Source: Oscillatoria sp. HE19RPO (GTDB lineage: Bacteria; Cyanobacteriota; Cyanobacteriia; Cyanobacteriales; Laspinemataceae). Taken from it: a DNA stretch of 56,561 nt. The stretch spans positions 1 to 56,561 of the forward strand of contig NZ_JAMXOT010000089.1 in NCBI RefSeq assembly GCF_024220515.1, in the 5' to 3' direction. Below, in pieces: positions 1 to 9,259 of this stretch. Every line of letters starts with the position of its first letter. The stretch's first letter is position 1. Below the pieces are notes generated by a model. The model did no database searches. It had not been told where the DNA came from and saw only the letters and a program-made list of their open reading frames with translations. A program made the position numbers and the translations under genes.

Positions 1-71
1 GATGAGATGGAGAGCTAGAGAGGATTTCAGGGTTCTGTCTATTCTAACTCAATGGGGTTGGTCCAAGAAAA

Positions 72-1058
72 TTAGACTGTTGAGGAAGCGATTGATACTT
101 CCCTTGTTTCAATAATTTCTATCCCTTTGACCTGATAATTCATGACGGTTTCTTGATAATCCCCTACACAAGATTCGGGTAAGTCGATCCGAGTTGTTTC
201 ATCTCCGATGATGTCGGCTTGATAAGTTATCACCTGGTTGGGAGTGTTTACGGATAATTCAACCCGATAATACAATCTGTTGGGAGTTTCAATTAAAATT
301 CGCCCATTCATGGTAAAATTGAATCCAGGAAACCCCCATTTTGTTAGCAGTTCTTTTTCTAACAGTTGCACGGGTTTGGGTAAGATTCCCCAGCCGCGAT
401 AGGCTTTGTTTAATTCATGAAGGGAACCGGACTGCATCAGTAAAGCCTGTAAAGCAGCGGAGTCAATTTGACCATAATAGCGGCCATCGGGAAAGGCGAT
501 CGCAATCGGTGCAAAGCGATGGCCCCCGATATGACTGGTTTGCCAAATCCGGATATTGGTTAACGATAAATCCTCAATTATTTTTAACCCTTGGCGATAT
601 AATGGATTGCCATATCGCGCACAACAGCGGTCATTTTGGCCGTGGGTACAGATTAAAATATCTCTGGTTTTAAGACGATTTTCTCCTAATTCCTCCGGGG
701 GACTGGTAAAGCAGTGGTGAGCAAGGGAGGCAACTTCATTGATGTTAGAAACAAAGAATTCTTGACCCACATATCCCCGCGTCCATCCTGGAGGTTTCCG
801 AAAGGTTAAGACGCGGATAGAATTTTCCTGGTGATAAAGGGGATTATAAATGAGCAAAATTCTATTTTTAACCGGCTTATTTCCATAAATTTCATCTCCC
901 ACTGCCCGGAGATTATCGGGAATTTTTGGCGTTTCTAAATCATAGGAATTCCAAGGGGGAGGACATTCTACTAAGAGATAATTCTCATAAGTTAAGGCAG
1001 TGCCACTGAGGGAATTCCCCGACTGGCGAGTTAATTCTGAACAAGAAATATGGCTCAT
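72..1058 (-). CDS. Sucrase/ferredoxin-like (Apd1-type) thioredoxin-fold Fe-S protein, candidate ferric-siderophore reductase
   Basis: This 328-residue protein has the hallmarks of the Suc_Fer-like family: a Cys cluster C137-T-H-G...C145-C146 followed by an H176-I-G-G-H180 motif. In fungal Apd1, a family member, two Cys and two His ligate a [2Fe-2S] cluster, and the same residue types are spaced similarly here. The family's role in bacteria is poorly defined. The gene is the last of a six-gene ferric-siderophore uptake operon, starting 6 bases after the stop of the ABC ATPase gene, so a cytoplasmic redox role in releasing iron from the imported siderophore is a reasonable inference but not proven. 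No signal peptide or membrane segment is visible. The ATG start has no convincing ribosome-binding site, as expected for translational coupling. Confidence 0.85.
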   Translation of the reverse strand: MSHISCSELTRQSGNSLSGTALTYENYLLVECPPPWNSYDLETPKIPDNLRAVGDEIYGNKPVKNRILLIYNPLYHQENSIRVLTFRKPPGWTRGYVGQEFFVSNINEVASLAHHCFTSPPEELGENRLKTRDILICTHGQNDRCCARYGNPLYRQGLKIIEDLSLTNIRIWQTSHIGGHRFAPIAIAFPDGRYYGQIDSAALQALLMQSGSLHELNKAYRGWGILPKPVQLLEKELLTKWGFPGFNFTMNGRILIETPNRLYYRVELSVNTPNQVITYQADIIGDETTRIDLPESCVGDYQETVMNYQVKGIEIIETREVSIASSTV

Positions 1059-1064
1059 AGGAGG

Positions 1065-1904
1065 CTAGGATTGAGGAGCATCTACAGGCAGGGGAGCATT
1101 GCCAATATAGGCATAGGGAAAACATAAGGGAATTCCTGTTTCCGGTTCCAGGGTGACTCGGGCCCGGACGCCGAAGGCTTCGGCTAATAGTTCCGGGGTT
1201 AAGACGCGACGGGGAGTTCCATCAGCAATAATCCGTCCCCGTTTGAGAACCACCATGCGATCGCTGTACCGGGCCGCTTGATTCAAGTCATGGAGGACTA
1301 AAATAATTGTCATCGCCCGATCGCGATTCAGTTGACGGACAATTTCTAACACTTCAAGCTGATGTCCAATATCTAAAAAGCTCGTCGGTTCATCTAATAA
1401 TAATAAAGGCGTTTCTTGAGCTAAAGCCAGGGAAATCCAAGCCCGTTGTCGTTCCCCTCCGGAGAGATTATCCAGACGCCTGTGGGCAAATTCAGTCATG
1501 GCGGTGAGGGTCAGGGCCTCGGCGATCGCCTCCCGGTCCTGGCGACGTAACATTCCTAACGGTCCAACATGGGGAAACCGGCCCTGTTCCACTAATTCGC
1601 CTACACTTAATCCCGGAGGTGCAACTGGATTTTGAGGCAGAATAGCCAATTGACGGGCGATATCTCGGGTAGCAAGGCGCGTGAGTGCCACCCCATTCAA
1701 ATAAACTTGTCCGCTACTCGGGGACAACAATCGAGCTAAAGTTTTTAAAAGGGTAGATTTGCCCGACCCATTGGGTCCGACTAATGCCGTAACTTTCCCC
1801 CGTTCAATCTCGATGGACAGGTTCTTGAGGATAGTCTGGTTACCGTAACCGACTTGTAAATCTTGGGCGGCGAGAATCGGGGGGTTTACTGACATAATTA
1901 TCAT
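1065..1904 (-). CDS. Iron-siderophore ABC transporter ATP-binding protein (FecE-like)
   Basis: A 279-residue ABC ATPase with Walker A G43-PNGSGKS-50, Q-loop Q91, signature LSGGERQ (147-153), Walker B ending D171-E172 and switch H205. The length and the sequence after Walker B match FecE/FepC-type ATPases of siderophore and vitamin B12 importers. It energises the two permeases encoded just upstream. The ATG overlaps the stop of the upstream permease gene in an ATGA junction (1901-1904), indicating translational coupling. An internal ATG at codon 4 could also be used. Substrate cannot be read from the ATPase; a ferric siderophore is inferred from the operon. Confidence 0.95.
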   Translation of the reverse strand: MIIMSVNPPILAAQDLQVGYGNQTILKNLSIEIERGKVTALVGPNGSGKSTLLKTLARLLSPSSGQVYLNGVALTRLATRDIARQLAILPQNPVAPPGLSVGELVEQGRFPHVGPLGMLRRQDREAIAEALTLTAMTEFAHRRLDNLSGGERQRAWISLALAQETPLLLLDEPTSFLDIGHQLEVLEIVRQLNRDRAMTIILVLHDLNQAARYSDRMVVLKRGRIIADGTPRRVLTPELLAEAFGVRARVTLEPETGIPLCFPYAYIGNAPLPVDAPQS

Positions 1905-2965
1905 CTGGAACCCATCGGGGTTTTTCTGAGAACTAAATATAAAAAGAAGGGTGCACCTAACAGAGCAGTGACGGCCCCAACCGGGAGGGCAGCTTCATGA
2001 TTACCAAAGGTGAGGGTGAGCACTTGGGCAAATAAATCAGATCCTAACAGTAATAGGGCAGTGATGGCGGTACTCAGGGGAAACAAGCGACGGGCATCGT
2101 TTCCGACCCATTGACGGGCTAAATGGGGGCCGATTAAGCCGATGAAGCCGACAGCACCGACGACGGAAACCGCCGTGGCACTGAGCCAAACGGCAATAAA
2201 AAATAAAGTGGCTCTCGCTTGACCCACGGGGACTCCTAATCCGGCGGCAACGTCATCGCCGAGATGAAGCAGATTGGCAACCCTAGCGCAGGCGAGTCCA
2301 CAGGGTAAGGCAATCAGGGCGACTGCCCAAATCCCCTGCCAATGCACCCAGGTGCGTCCATTCAAGGAGCCAACCAGCCAGAATAAAATGGTGCCGAGGG
2401 ATTCCTCATCTCGCAATAATAGTAAGGAATTGCAGGATTGAACGATCGCCGCCACAACGGCCCCATTTAAGACCAGTTGTAACGGGTCACTCGGGCGATT
2501 GGGTTGCCGACTCAGGAAGTACACCAGACTGCTGGTTAGGCATCCTCCCAGCAAGGCGATCGCCGGGAACCAGACGGGGGGAATCAACCCCAAGGGTAAG
2601 AAGGTGAGGGAGAGGATTAAGAATAACACCGCCCCAGAAGTCACCCCGGTGAGGCTGGGTTCCGCTAAGGGGTTGCGGATAATTGCCTGTAGCATCGCCC
2701 CAGAAAGTCCAAATAACGACCCAGCCAGGGTCGCAATTGCCGCCCTGGGGACGCGCAATTCCCAGACAATCCGCCCATGTACCGCTTGGAACGGGTGATT
2801 CACCAAAGCGGCGACGGCTTCCGATGGGGAAAGGGTGCCACTGCCGACACAAACGTGCAAGACAAAGACGACCCCCAGGGCGAGGATGACCGCCGTCATC
2901 CCCTGAGCAAATGTGAGTTGACCCGACTGTGGGTTCTGAATTCTCCGTCCCGGTAAGACTGTCAT
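1901..2965 (-). CDS. Iron-siderophore ABC transporter permease (FecCD family, second subunit)
   Basis: A 354-residue very hydrophobic protein with the FecCD/BtuC family pattern: the segment RVPRAAIATLAGSLFGLSGA near residue 70, RNPLAEPSLTGV near residue 95 (the family RNPLA-P-LG motif), and GFIGLIGPHLAR near residue 272. About nine or ten membrane spans are expected. It forms the transmembrane channel together with the product of the preceding gene and is driven by the ATPase encoded next. It overlaps both neighbours by 4 bases (ATGA junctions at 2962-2965 and 1901-1904). Which of the two permeases corresponds to FecC or FecD is not decided here. Confidence 0.94.
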   Translation of the reverse strand: MTVLPGRRIQNPQSGQLTFAQGMTAVILALGVVFVLHVCVGSGTLSPSEAVAALVNHPFQAVHGRIVWELRVPRAAIATLAGSLFGLSGAMLQAIIRNPLAEPSLTGVTSGAVLFLILSLTFLPLGLIPPVWFPAIALLGGCLTSSLVYFLSRQPNRPSDPLQLVLNGAVVAAIVQSCNSLLLLRDEESLGTILFWLVGSLNGRTWVHWQGIWAVALIALPCGLACARVANLLHLGDDVAAGLGVPVGQARATLFFIAVWLSATAVSVVGAVGFIGLIGPHLARQWVGNDARRLFPLSTAITALLLLGSDLFAQVLTLTFGNHEAALPVGAVTALLGAPFFLYLVLRKTPMGSR

Positions 2966-3993
2966 GATCCCCGCCTCCGAATCTGTTGTTGCAGCAGCAG
3001 TAATAAAGCCGGTCCACCAATGAGGGTGGTCCAGACTCCCACAGGCATTTCCAGGGGTGCAAAGGCTTCCCTCGCCAGCAAATCTGCACCCACGAGCAAA
3101 AGCGCGCCGATGGGAATGGCTAGGACCAGGACTTGTCTGGCATCGGTAGTGCCTAAGAGATTGCGGGAGAGGTGGGGGGCGAGTAAGGCAATATAGGCGA
3201 TCGGGCCACAGGTGGCGATCGCCGGGGCGACGAGGACGACACTCAATACCCCAATGGCAAAGCGGGTGGGTAACACTTTTAATCCCAGTCCCTCAGCCAG
3301 TTCATCCCCCAGTTGCAGGATATTCAGAGGACGGGCGCACAGCAAGGCCAGGGGAATGCCCACGATCGCCCAAGATAAGACAATCTGCACTTCGTCCCAA
3401 GTGCGACCGGCGAGAGAACCCAATAAATATAAAAACAGCAGACTGACGCTACTGGCAGACCCTAGGCTAATTAATGCAATCGTGACGGCGTTCAAGAGGG
3501 CGGTCATGGCTGCACCAATCAAGACCAGACGCACCGGGTCCGAGGTGCGTTTGGAGGAGAGTAAGACGATCGCCCCCCCTACCGCCCCCCCGACCAACGC
3601 CAGTAAGGGATAGACCGAAAGAGGGATAGGCAACTGTAAGACAACGAGCGCCGCCATCACGGCTGCGGCCCCAGATTGGACTCCCAACAATTCCGGCCCT
3701 GCCAGGACATTGCGTAAGGCATTCTGGAGGAGGACTCCGGCGAGGGCTAAGAGTGAGCCCGTGAGGGTGCCGAGAATCAGGCGAGGCAAGCGGATTTCCC
3801 AAAATACCAAGCGCTTAATCGGTTCCCCTTGTCCAGCAATAGCAATCTCCCACAACTGGGGTAAGTTGAGGGACGGTTTTCCCAATTGCAGGGAGAGGAG
3901 GGCAAGGGCCAAAAGCATCGCTGTGAGGGCGACGACGGCCACCCAAAAGCGGGACGCTCTCAGGATCGGGGGGTTCGGCTGAGTCGCACTCAT
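2962..3993 (-). CDS. Iron-siderophore ABC transporter permease (FecCD family, first subunit)
   Basis: A 343-residue inner-membrane permease, paralogous to its downstream neighbour. Family marks are EIRLPRLILGTLTGSLLALAG near residue 65, LRNVLAGPELLGVQSGA near residue 92, and YIALLAPHLSRNLLG near residue 270, the conserved region near the ATPase contact. Two separate permease genes imply a heterodimeric channel, as in ferric citrate and enterobactin importers. The start overlaps the stop of the binding-protein gene by 4 bases (3990-3993), so the operon is probably translated as a coupled unit. Confidence 0.94.
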   Translation of the reverse strand: MSATQPNPPILRASRFWVAVVALTAMLLALALLSLQLGKPSLNLPQLWEIAIAGQGEPIKRLVFWEIRLPRLILGTLTGSLLALAGVLLQNALRNVLAGPELLGVQSGAAAVMAALVVLQLPIPLSVYPLLALVGGAVGGAIVLLSSKRTSDPVRLVLIGAAMTALLNAVTIALISLGSASSVSLLFLYLLGSLAGRTWDEVQIVLSWAIVGIPLALLCARPLNILQLGDELAEGLGLKVLPTRFAIGVLSVVLVAPAIATCGPIAYIALLAPHLSRNLLGTTDARQVLVLAIPIGALLLVGADLLAREAFAPLEMPVGVWTTLIGGPALLLLLQQQIRRRGS

Positions 3994-4994
3994 GGTAAGG
4001 GTTTGGGAAAAACGTCAGGATACAGGGTCGTCATAATTTCATCGAGTAATTGGCCCAGGGACCGGGTGCCGCTGGTAAACCCGCCAATTTGGTCTTCATC
4101 TAGGGCAAATACCTGATCCCGTTGTACGGCGGTGAGGGTTTGCCATAGACGATGGGTTTTTAAACCGGAAATCAAATCCGGGGCGCGGGAATTGTTGATG
4201 ATGAAAATGAAATCCGGATCGACGGCGAGGATTTCCTCAAAGGAGTAAGTCGCCCAATCAATGGCGCTGGGAGAGCGATCGCCCAAACGCCAGGGATAGG
4301 GTGTGAGTTCGGCCAGGGTAGACCCCACGAGGGATTGGGCGGTGGCCACATGGAAGCTACTGGGGGTTCCGCGCATCACCATCACCGTTTGAGTGCGGGG
4401 GGATTTGGCACGATAAGCCCTAAATTTATCCAAAAATTGCCAAGCTGCTGCTTCGGCTTTTTCTGACTCCCCTAAAATTTTACCCACGGCCTGGAGATTG
4501 GCGATCGCATCGGTGTAATTTTCTACCTTGACCAGATACAAGGGGGTAATCGCTTCGAGGGTTTGCCGTTGATGGGCAAGCTGGATCTGATGTCCGAGGG
4601 TTAAATCTGGTTCTAGGGCGAGTAACTGTTCTAAATTCGGTTCCCCTCGACCACTAATTTTGCCGAAACTATGGGCGCGATCGCCAAAGTACACGGGACT
4701 GGTGGCAAAATCCGTTAAGACCCCATACATTCCCACGGGTTCGCGCTCTAGTTCGGCTAAAATATCGATACAGCTTAAATGTAAGCAGACCAGGCGACTG
4801 GGAGATTCCCTCACCTGTACTACGGTTTCGGTAGCATCGGTCACCGTTTGAACCCGCTGTGTGGGTAAGGCTGGGTTGACCCCTGCTCGATTCCCAACAG
4901 AATCCTCAGGGACCAAAGTCCCCCGACAGGCCATTAAAACGGTGATTAATAACCCCGAATAGAGTAGCTTGGCGACTGCTTCCCTCATCTGCAA
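3990..4994 (-). CDS. Iron-siderophore-binding periplasmic lipoprotein (FecB-like)
   Basis: A 334-residue substrate-binding protein of the TroA/FecB superfamily. The N-terminus has a basic start, a hydrophobic stretch and a lipobox L20-M-A-C23, so it is probably a lipoprotein facing the periplasm. Typical family segments follow: SPSRLVCLHLSCIDILAELE near residue 63 and EPNLEQLLALEPDLTLGH near residue 117. It would deliver the ferric siderophore from the outer-membrane receptor to the permeases. The longest frame starts at a TTG (4994) with GAGG seven bases upstream; an ATG two codons later (4988) is the alternative and gives C21 as the lipid-modified residue. It begins only one base from the end of the receptor gene. 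Confidence 0.92.
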   Translation of the reverse strand: MQMREAVAKLLYSGLLITVLMACRGTLVPEDSVGNRAGVNPALPTQRVQTVTDATETVVQVRESPSRLVCLHLSCIDILAELEREPVGMYGVLTDFATSPVYFGDRAHSFGKISGRGEPNLEQLLALEPDLTLGHQIQLAHQRQTLEAITPLYLVKVENYTDAIANLQAVGKILGESEKAEAAAWQFLDKFRAYRAKSPRTQTVMVMRGTPSSFHVATAQSLVGSTLAELTPYPWRLGDRSPSAIDWATYSFEEILAVDPDFIFIINNSRAPDLISGLKTHRLWQTLTAVQRDQVFALDEDQIGGFTSGTRSLGQLLDEIMTTLYPDVFPKPLP

Positions 4995-4995
4995 C

Positions 4996-7560
4996 TTAAA
5001 ACCTCAACGAGTACCCAACTTTTAACGTCCGCCCATCTCCTGCCGCATTCAAGGTATTATTAAAGCCGCTAAACACTTGAGATTGGACCGGAAAATATTG
5101 GGCGTTGAATAAATTTTCGACCCCAAATTGCAAACTGCCTGCCCCAAGTTGGATGCTGCCAATATAGTCTACCAGAAAGTAGGCATCAATGTCGGTGTTG
5201 TCTACCTCATCATCAAAGGCACGGCTGCGGTTACCGGAGTAGAGAAATTGCAAACGGTTTGACCAGCTAGGCGTCGTTTGATGTTCGAGGTAAGCGGTGG
5301 CTTTTAACGGAGAAATATTAAAGCTGGAAATGGCTACATAATCTCCCGAATCTTCTGGGTCACTTTCTCCTTCGGTCCAGCTTATCGTTCCCCCTAATGT
5401 AAAGTTAGCCCCCGGTTGCCAGTCGGCTGTGGCTTCTACGCCATAAATCCTTTGGGGCGCACGCACTAGCTGGGAAATTCCATCGACAAAGGTATAGTCT
5501 TCTCCTAACTCCGAGGTATTGTAAAATCCCGCTAGAGAAACCTGAATTTGCGGCCAGAGTCCACGCACCCCGATTTCATAGTTATTAACTTTGACGGGTT
5601 CAGTAATTTCTAGGTCATTTCTAACACTGGTAAAATCCTCCGGAGGACTCCGAAGAATACCTCCAAAAGAAGGAATTGAAAACCCTTGGGAAAAGTTGGC
5701 AAATATCCCAAATTCTGGAGTTAAATTGACCACCGAACCGACATTAAATACGGTGTCGTTAAAGTCGCGATCGCCTCCTCGAATTGGGTCTCCAAAAAAT
5801 GTCGTGTAATCATCAACACTTAGGCCAATTCGTTCGTGACGCACCCCTCCGGTAAGTCTCAACCACTCCGTTGCATCCCACTGACCTTGAGCAAATAACC
5901 CGAGTTGGGTGACATTAAACCGGGGAACAAAGGTGCGATCGCCGATTTTTCTAAACACACCGCGCTCATCAAAGGCTACGGGGTCGAATTCCTCAAAGGG
6001 GGCTTCATTGTTCTCATTGACATAATCCACACCCCACAGCAGACGGGCGCTTCCTGATGAAGTGAGGGGCGTTTCTACTTGGAGTTGTCCCCCCCATTTG
6101 TCGCCTTGAGCACGCTGACGGGCGATCGTATCAAAAAATCCGCCGCGAAAGTCCGAGGCTCCAACAATTGAAGTATATTCTCGGTAGTAAGTTTGCGCTT
6201 GTAATTGACTGCCGAGAATGTCGTCATGGTTATAGCGCAAACTGACGATAAAATTCTCGTCTCCCGCATCGTCAGTCCCTTCAAAATTGCCGTTAACTCT
6301 CAGAGCACGGGCTTTTGGCTGACCCTCTAGCTCTCGAACAATCGGATCGGAAATATAGTTGTTGTCTTGCCGTCCTACAAAATAGCTGCCGGTGAGTTGC
6401 AGGCGTTGGGTGTCGGTGATATCTAATCCCAATTTACCCAAAGCGCTGTATTCTCGGGCATCAATCACCCCACCCCCGCTAGTTTCCGGAATGCGATCGC
6501 CAGATGCATCAAAAATTCCCGCATTATCTTCCCGGACGACAGATACGCTATAGTCAATGACCCCCTCTTTTTGCGAGAGTCCGAAATATTGCCGGTTGGC
6601 GATACTATCGGATAAATTAGTGAGAGACCCTGTAAAACTAATGCCGCTATCAATGCTAAAGGCATCTTGTGTCGGGCGTCGGGTAATGATATTAATGGCT
6701 CCCCCGGTTGCCTGACTTCCATAAATGGCGGTGGGTCCCCGGACCACTTCCACACGCTCAATGGTGCTAGGATCTACGGTCCGCAGTTCCCGATCCAGTC
6801 CGTAATTGGAGGTTTGGGGAATGCCATCGATTAAAATGGCGACGCTTCGTCCCCGTAAGGTTTGGGTTATGGACCTCGGGGTACTACCACTGGTCGGGGG
6901 TCCTAATCCCGGGACAGTTTTGGCTAAAACATCCCCCAAGTCCGTGGAAACTATGGTCTGGGTATCGATTTCTTGGGTATCAACGACGGTGACCGATCGC
7001 GGAACTTTAATCAACCGTTCAGCCGTTCGCGTGGCGGTAACGATAATTTCTAGGATATCCAGTTCCCGATCCGCTTGAGTCTCTGATGTGGTAGGCGTTT
7101 CAGGCTCAGGAACGGCTTCGGGTTCACTATCTGGGAAGGGGTCATCGGCAACATCCGTCGAGGTCACCACCTCAAATGTGAGTGGATTCGCCGGGTCGGT
7201 TGCCTGTACCATTGGCATTGCGCTAGTTCCGGTAACGGTGAGGCGAATGCTATTGGAATCTAAGCTCGTGACGGCAATTGACTCGATTCCCTCGGCAGGA
7301 TTGTCCTGGCGAAAGGAACTCCCATCGGTCAATCGCAGTTGAGTGTTGGTAATGTCAACAATTGTCGTCTCACCAAAACTAGAGCTAAAGACTTGGGGAA
7401 CGCGATCGCCGGTTGTTTCCAAGATAATTTGTAACCCACTCGGGGTAGATTCCACTCGCACTCCAGTGACTTCTACCACCTGGGCAATCGCTGGAGAAGC
7501 CAGTACCAGGATAGTTGCACCCGACAGCAAAGCTCCGGGCAATAACGGCTCAAATTTCAA
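4996..7560 (-). CDS. TonB-dependent siderophore receptor with N-terminal AMIN domain
   Basis: An 854-residue outer-membrane receptor. Residues 1-26 form a signal peptide ending ASPAIA. Residues about 28-135 form an AMIN-type domain, common in cyanobacterial TonB receptors, followed by a Pro/Glu/Thr-rich linker. A TonB-box-like EIIVTATR near residue 170 leads into the plug domain (VERVEVVRGPTAIYGSQATGGAINI near 270). The rest is the 22-strand barrel, ending in the terminal Phe expected of outer-membrane proteins. It would import the ferric siderophore made by the adjacent gene cluster. The start is TTG at 7560, supported by a strong Shine-Dalgarno AAGGAGAGG three bases upstream; no ATG fits the signal peptide as well. 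First gene of the uptake operon. Confidence 0.95.
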   Translation of the reverse strand: MKFEPLLPGALLSGATILVLASPAIAQVVEVTGVRVESTPSGLQIILETTGDRVPQVFSSSFGETTIVDITNTQLRLTDGSSFRQDNPAEGIESIAVTSLDSNSIRLTVTGTSAMPMVQATDPANPLTFEVVTSTDVADDPFPDSEPEAVPEPETPTTSETQADRELDILEIIVTATRTAERLIKVPRSVTVVDTQEIDTQTIVSTDLGDVLAKTVPGLGPPTSGSTPRSITQTLRGRSVAILIDGIPQTSNYGLDRELRTVDPSTIERVEVVRGPTAIYGSQATGGAINIITRRPTQDAFSIDSGISFTGSLTNLSDSIANRQYFGLSQKEGVIDYSVSVVREDNAGIFDASGDRIPETSGGGVIDAREYSALGKLGLDITDTQRLQLTGSYFVGRQDNNYISDPIVRELEGQPKARALRVNGNFEGTDDAGDENFIVSLRYNHDDILGSQLQAQTYYREYTSIVGASDFRGGFFDTIARQRAQGDKWGGQLQVETPLTSSGSARLLWGVDYVNENNEAPFEEFDPVAFDERGVFRKIGDRTFVPRFNVTQLGLFAQGQWDATEWLRLTGGVRHERIGLSVDDYTTFFGDPIRGGDRDFNDTVFNVGSVVNLTPEFGIFANFSQGFSIPSFGGILRSPPEDFTSVRNDLEITEPVKVNNYEIGVRGLWPQIQVSLAGFYNTSELGEDYTFVDGISQLVRAPQRIYGVEATADWQPGANFTLGGTISWTEGESDPEDSGDYVAISSFNISPLKATAYLEHQTTPSWSNRLQFLYSGNRSRAFDDEVDNTDIDAYFLVDYIGSIQLGAGSLQFGVENLFNAQYFPVQSQVFSGFNNTLNAAGDGRTLKVGYSLRF

Positions 7561-7563
7561 TTT

Positions 7564-7646
7564 CCTCTCCTTAGACCTAATCTATACAATAGAAGTTTTT
7601 GCAATTCATCTCAGTTATTGATAGTAATTTGCATTAGCGAAGTCAA
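7564..7646 (-). promoter_or_regulatory. Candidate promoter and ribosome-binding site of the TonB-receptor operon
   Basis: On the minus strand a TTGACT (-35, 7641-7646) is separated by 17 bases from TATCAA (-10, 7618-7623). A perfect TTGACA lies further upstream at 7669-7674 with a weaker -10 partner. The Shine-Dalgarno AAGGAGAGG at 7564-7572 precedes the TTG start. Assignment is by eye from sigma-70-like consensus and is not tested. Confidence 0.4.
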
Positions 7647-7787
7647 TTTACCCTAAGCGGTCTATGACTGTCAATAGGTAATTGCTAAAAATTTTTGGTA
7701 ACGGGAGGAAATGGGGCCGGGTAATTTCTGCGAAACCCCTCCTTGATTCGGGATGGACCAGAAGTTTTGCTTGATTTTTCAGGTTAA

Positions 7788-7875
7788 AACCCGCACCCTC
7801 AAGGGTGGGGCTATACGGACAGAGCCTCTCCTGCGCGGGCTAAAGAGTAAAAACGACTTTTGAACTCCGGATTTG
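7788..7875 (+). repeat. Double-hairpin dispersed repeat, family A copy 1
   Basis: This spacer element begins with hairpin CACCCT/AGGGTG (7794-7807), passes through GGGGCTATACGGAC, has a partly decayed second hairpin around CTGCGCGGGCT, and continues with an A-rich tail and CTCCGGATTTG. The same order recurs at 34751, 41444, 41621, 56458, inverted at 41786, and without the tail inside the NRPS gene at 19508. It lies in the 430-base spacer 7561-7990, upstream of the receptor promoter. Confidence 0.8.
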
Positions 7876-7946
7876 TTATCAGCCCTGGACCCTGGAGAAT
7901 TCAGGGTTGACTGGGGGGGTGCTGTTTCTCAATGCTGAACCTTTTC

Positions 7947-7963
7947 TTGATAATTCTTATCAA
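7947..7963. promoter_or_regulatory. Fur-box-like perfect palindrome
   Basis: TTGATAATTCTTATCAA is a perfect inverted repeat with a 3-base centre. Its inner 15 bases match the 7-1-7 Fur consensus TGATAATNATTATCA at every defined position but one. Related palindromes lie at 9344-9369 and 9625-9641. It is 387 bases upstream of the receptor start and 28 bases past the exporter stop. Imperfect outer arms (CTTTTC/GAAAAG) mean it could also be a terminator for the exporter gene. Confidence 0.5.
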
Positions 7964-7990
7964 ATAAGGGAAAAGACTCTCAACTAGACG

Positions 7991-9259
7991 CTACTCTTGA
8001 TCTATCTGGCGCACCAGGGGCCAACTGTATCCGAGAATTCCGACGAGAATCAAACCGAGGGAGGCGACTGCATATAACAGGGCCATCCCGGAACCGGGAC
8101 CTGTGCCGAAGATCCGGCCAAACCAGGGCGCTAATGCACCACCGGGTTGCATGGCGGGTTCAAAGAACCAGTCGGCTAAGGGACCGGCAATTGCTATTGC
8201 CAAAGTTGAGACGACGCCTATCCCAAAGGATTGGGCCGCAAACACTCGTCCCTGAACTTCTGGCGGGGTTTTTTCCAGCCAAATTGCGGTACTGGAACTG
8301 GTTAACAGGGGAAAATTCAGAGAGGATAATAACTGCATCGGGATCCAAATTGACAGGGATTGACCCAGAGCAAATAGGGTTTTGCTCACACCCACGGCGA
8401 TCGCGGACCCTAAAAATCCCTGAATCCGGCGCTTGGGTCCACCCCACCCCGTCAAAGCAACTGCCCCAATAATTCCCGCTATTCCCGCCGCTGCACTCAC
8501 CATCCCAAATACTTCAGAATTACCATTGGTGCGGGCTAAAATAGTGGACCGATGCATCACTGCGCCTAAATCGTGAGCAAACCAGAATAGTAACTCTAAA
8601 GCGAAAAATCCCAGTAAAGAAGAACGGGCCAGAATATAACGACAACCAAACGTAAGTTCCTGCCAGAGTTTCGGCTGATTAGACGTTAACTCACTTCGCG
8701 GAGGCTGGGGGATCTTAACCAAAAGCACGGTACTCACCCCCACCGCAAAGGTGAGTAAGTCAATAGCGGCAATTCCCACCAGTCCGGTAATGGGGTAAAG
8801 GGCCCCGGCAAAGGCGGGGGCTAGAATATTTGGCGCGTAATGCAGCATTGATTTCATGCTGCTAACCCGCACATAGTGCTGTTTCGGGACCATTAAACTC
8901 ACCGACGCAGAATAGGCTAATTGTTGGATTTCCCCGAAAATACCATTGATGCCATTAATGACGAACAGATGCCAGAGTTGCAGTTGACCGACTGCGGCTA
9001 ACAGTAAAATGGTCAAGGTTGAAAGTGCGGCAATGGAGTCACCCACAATGATCGCGACTTTGCGATCGCTGCGATCGATGATAGCCCCGGCAAATAAGGC
9101 CACGGCTAAACTCGGCAGTTGAGTAAAGACGGTCACCAAACCCAGGGCGGTGGCTGATCCGGTCACTTCCCAAGTCCAGACAATCAGGGCAAAATTGGTC
9201 ATTCGACTCCCGAAGGTGGAGACCAACTGACCCAGCCAAACGGTTATAAAAGTACGCAT
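7991..9259 (-). CDS. MFS transporter, probable siderophore exporter (EntS-type, MFS_3)
   Basis: A 422-residue major facilitator with about twelve hydrophobic spans. The start (FITVWLGQLVSTFGSRMTNF), the loop after helix 2 (AGAIIDRSDRKVAII, the family GxxxDRxxRR-like motif) and overall length match the MFS_3 group that includes the enterobactin exporter EntS. It is placed between the uptake operon and the assembly-line genes, transcribed divergently from the latter, which supports a role in exporting the siderophore or its precursor across the inner membrane. The ATG start has no strong ribosome-binding site. The link to this product is inferred from position only. Confidence 0.85.
   Translation of the reverse strand: MRTFITVWLGQLVSTFGSRMTNFALIVWTWEVTGSATALGLVTVFTQLPSLAVALFAGAIIDRSDRKVAIIVGDSIAALSTLTILLLAAVGQLQLWHLFVINGINGIFGEIQQLAYSASVSLMVPKQHYVRVSSMKSMLHYAPNILAPAFAGALYPITGLVGIAAIDLLTFAVGVSTVLLVKIPQPPRSELTSNQPKLWQELTFGCRYILARSSLLGFFALELLFWFAHDLGAVMHRSTILARTNGNSEVFGMVSAAAGIAGIIGAVALTGWGGPKRRIQGFLGSAIAVGVSKTLFALGQSLSIWIPMQLLSSLNFPLLTSSSTAIWLEKTPPEVQGRVFAAQSFGIGVVSTLAIAIAGPLADWFFEPAMQPGGALAPWFGRIFGTGPGSGMALLYAVASLGLILVGILGYSWPLVRQIDQE

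Noticed and set aside
2487-3089. Antisense and alternate-frame open frames across the whole window (for example 200 residues here, 177 residues at 20568-21101, 204 residues at 30153-30767)
   Set aside because: They lie inside well-supported genes, show no family motifs and reflect GC-biased codon composition.
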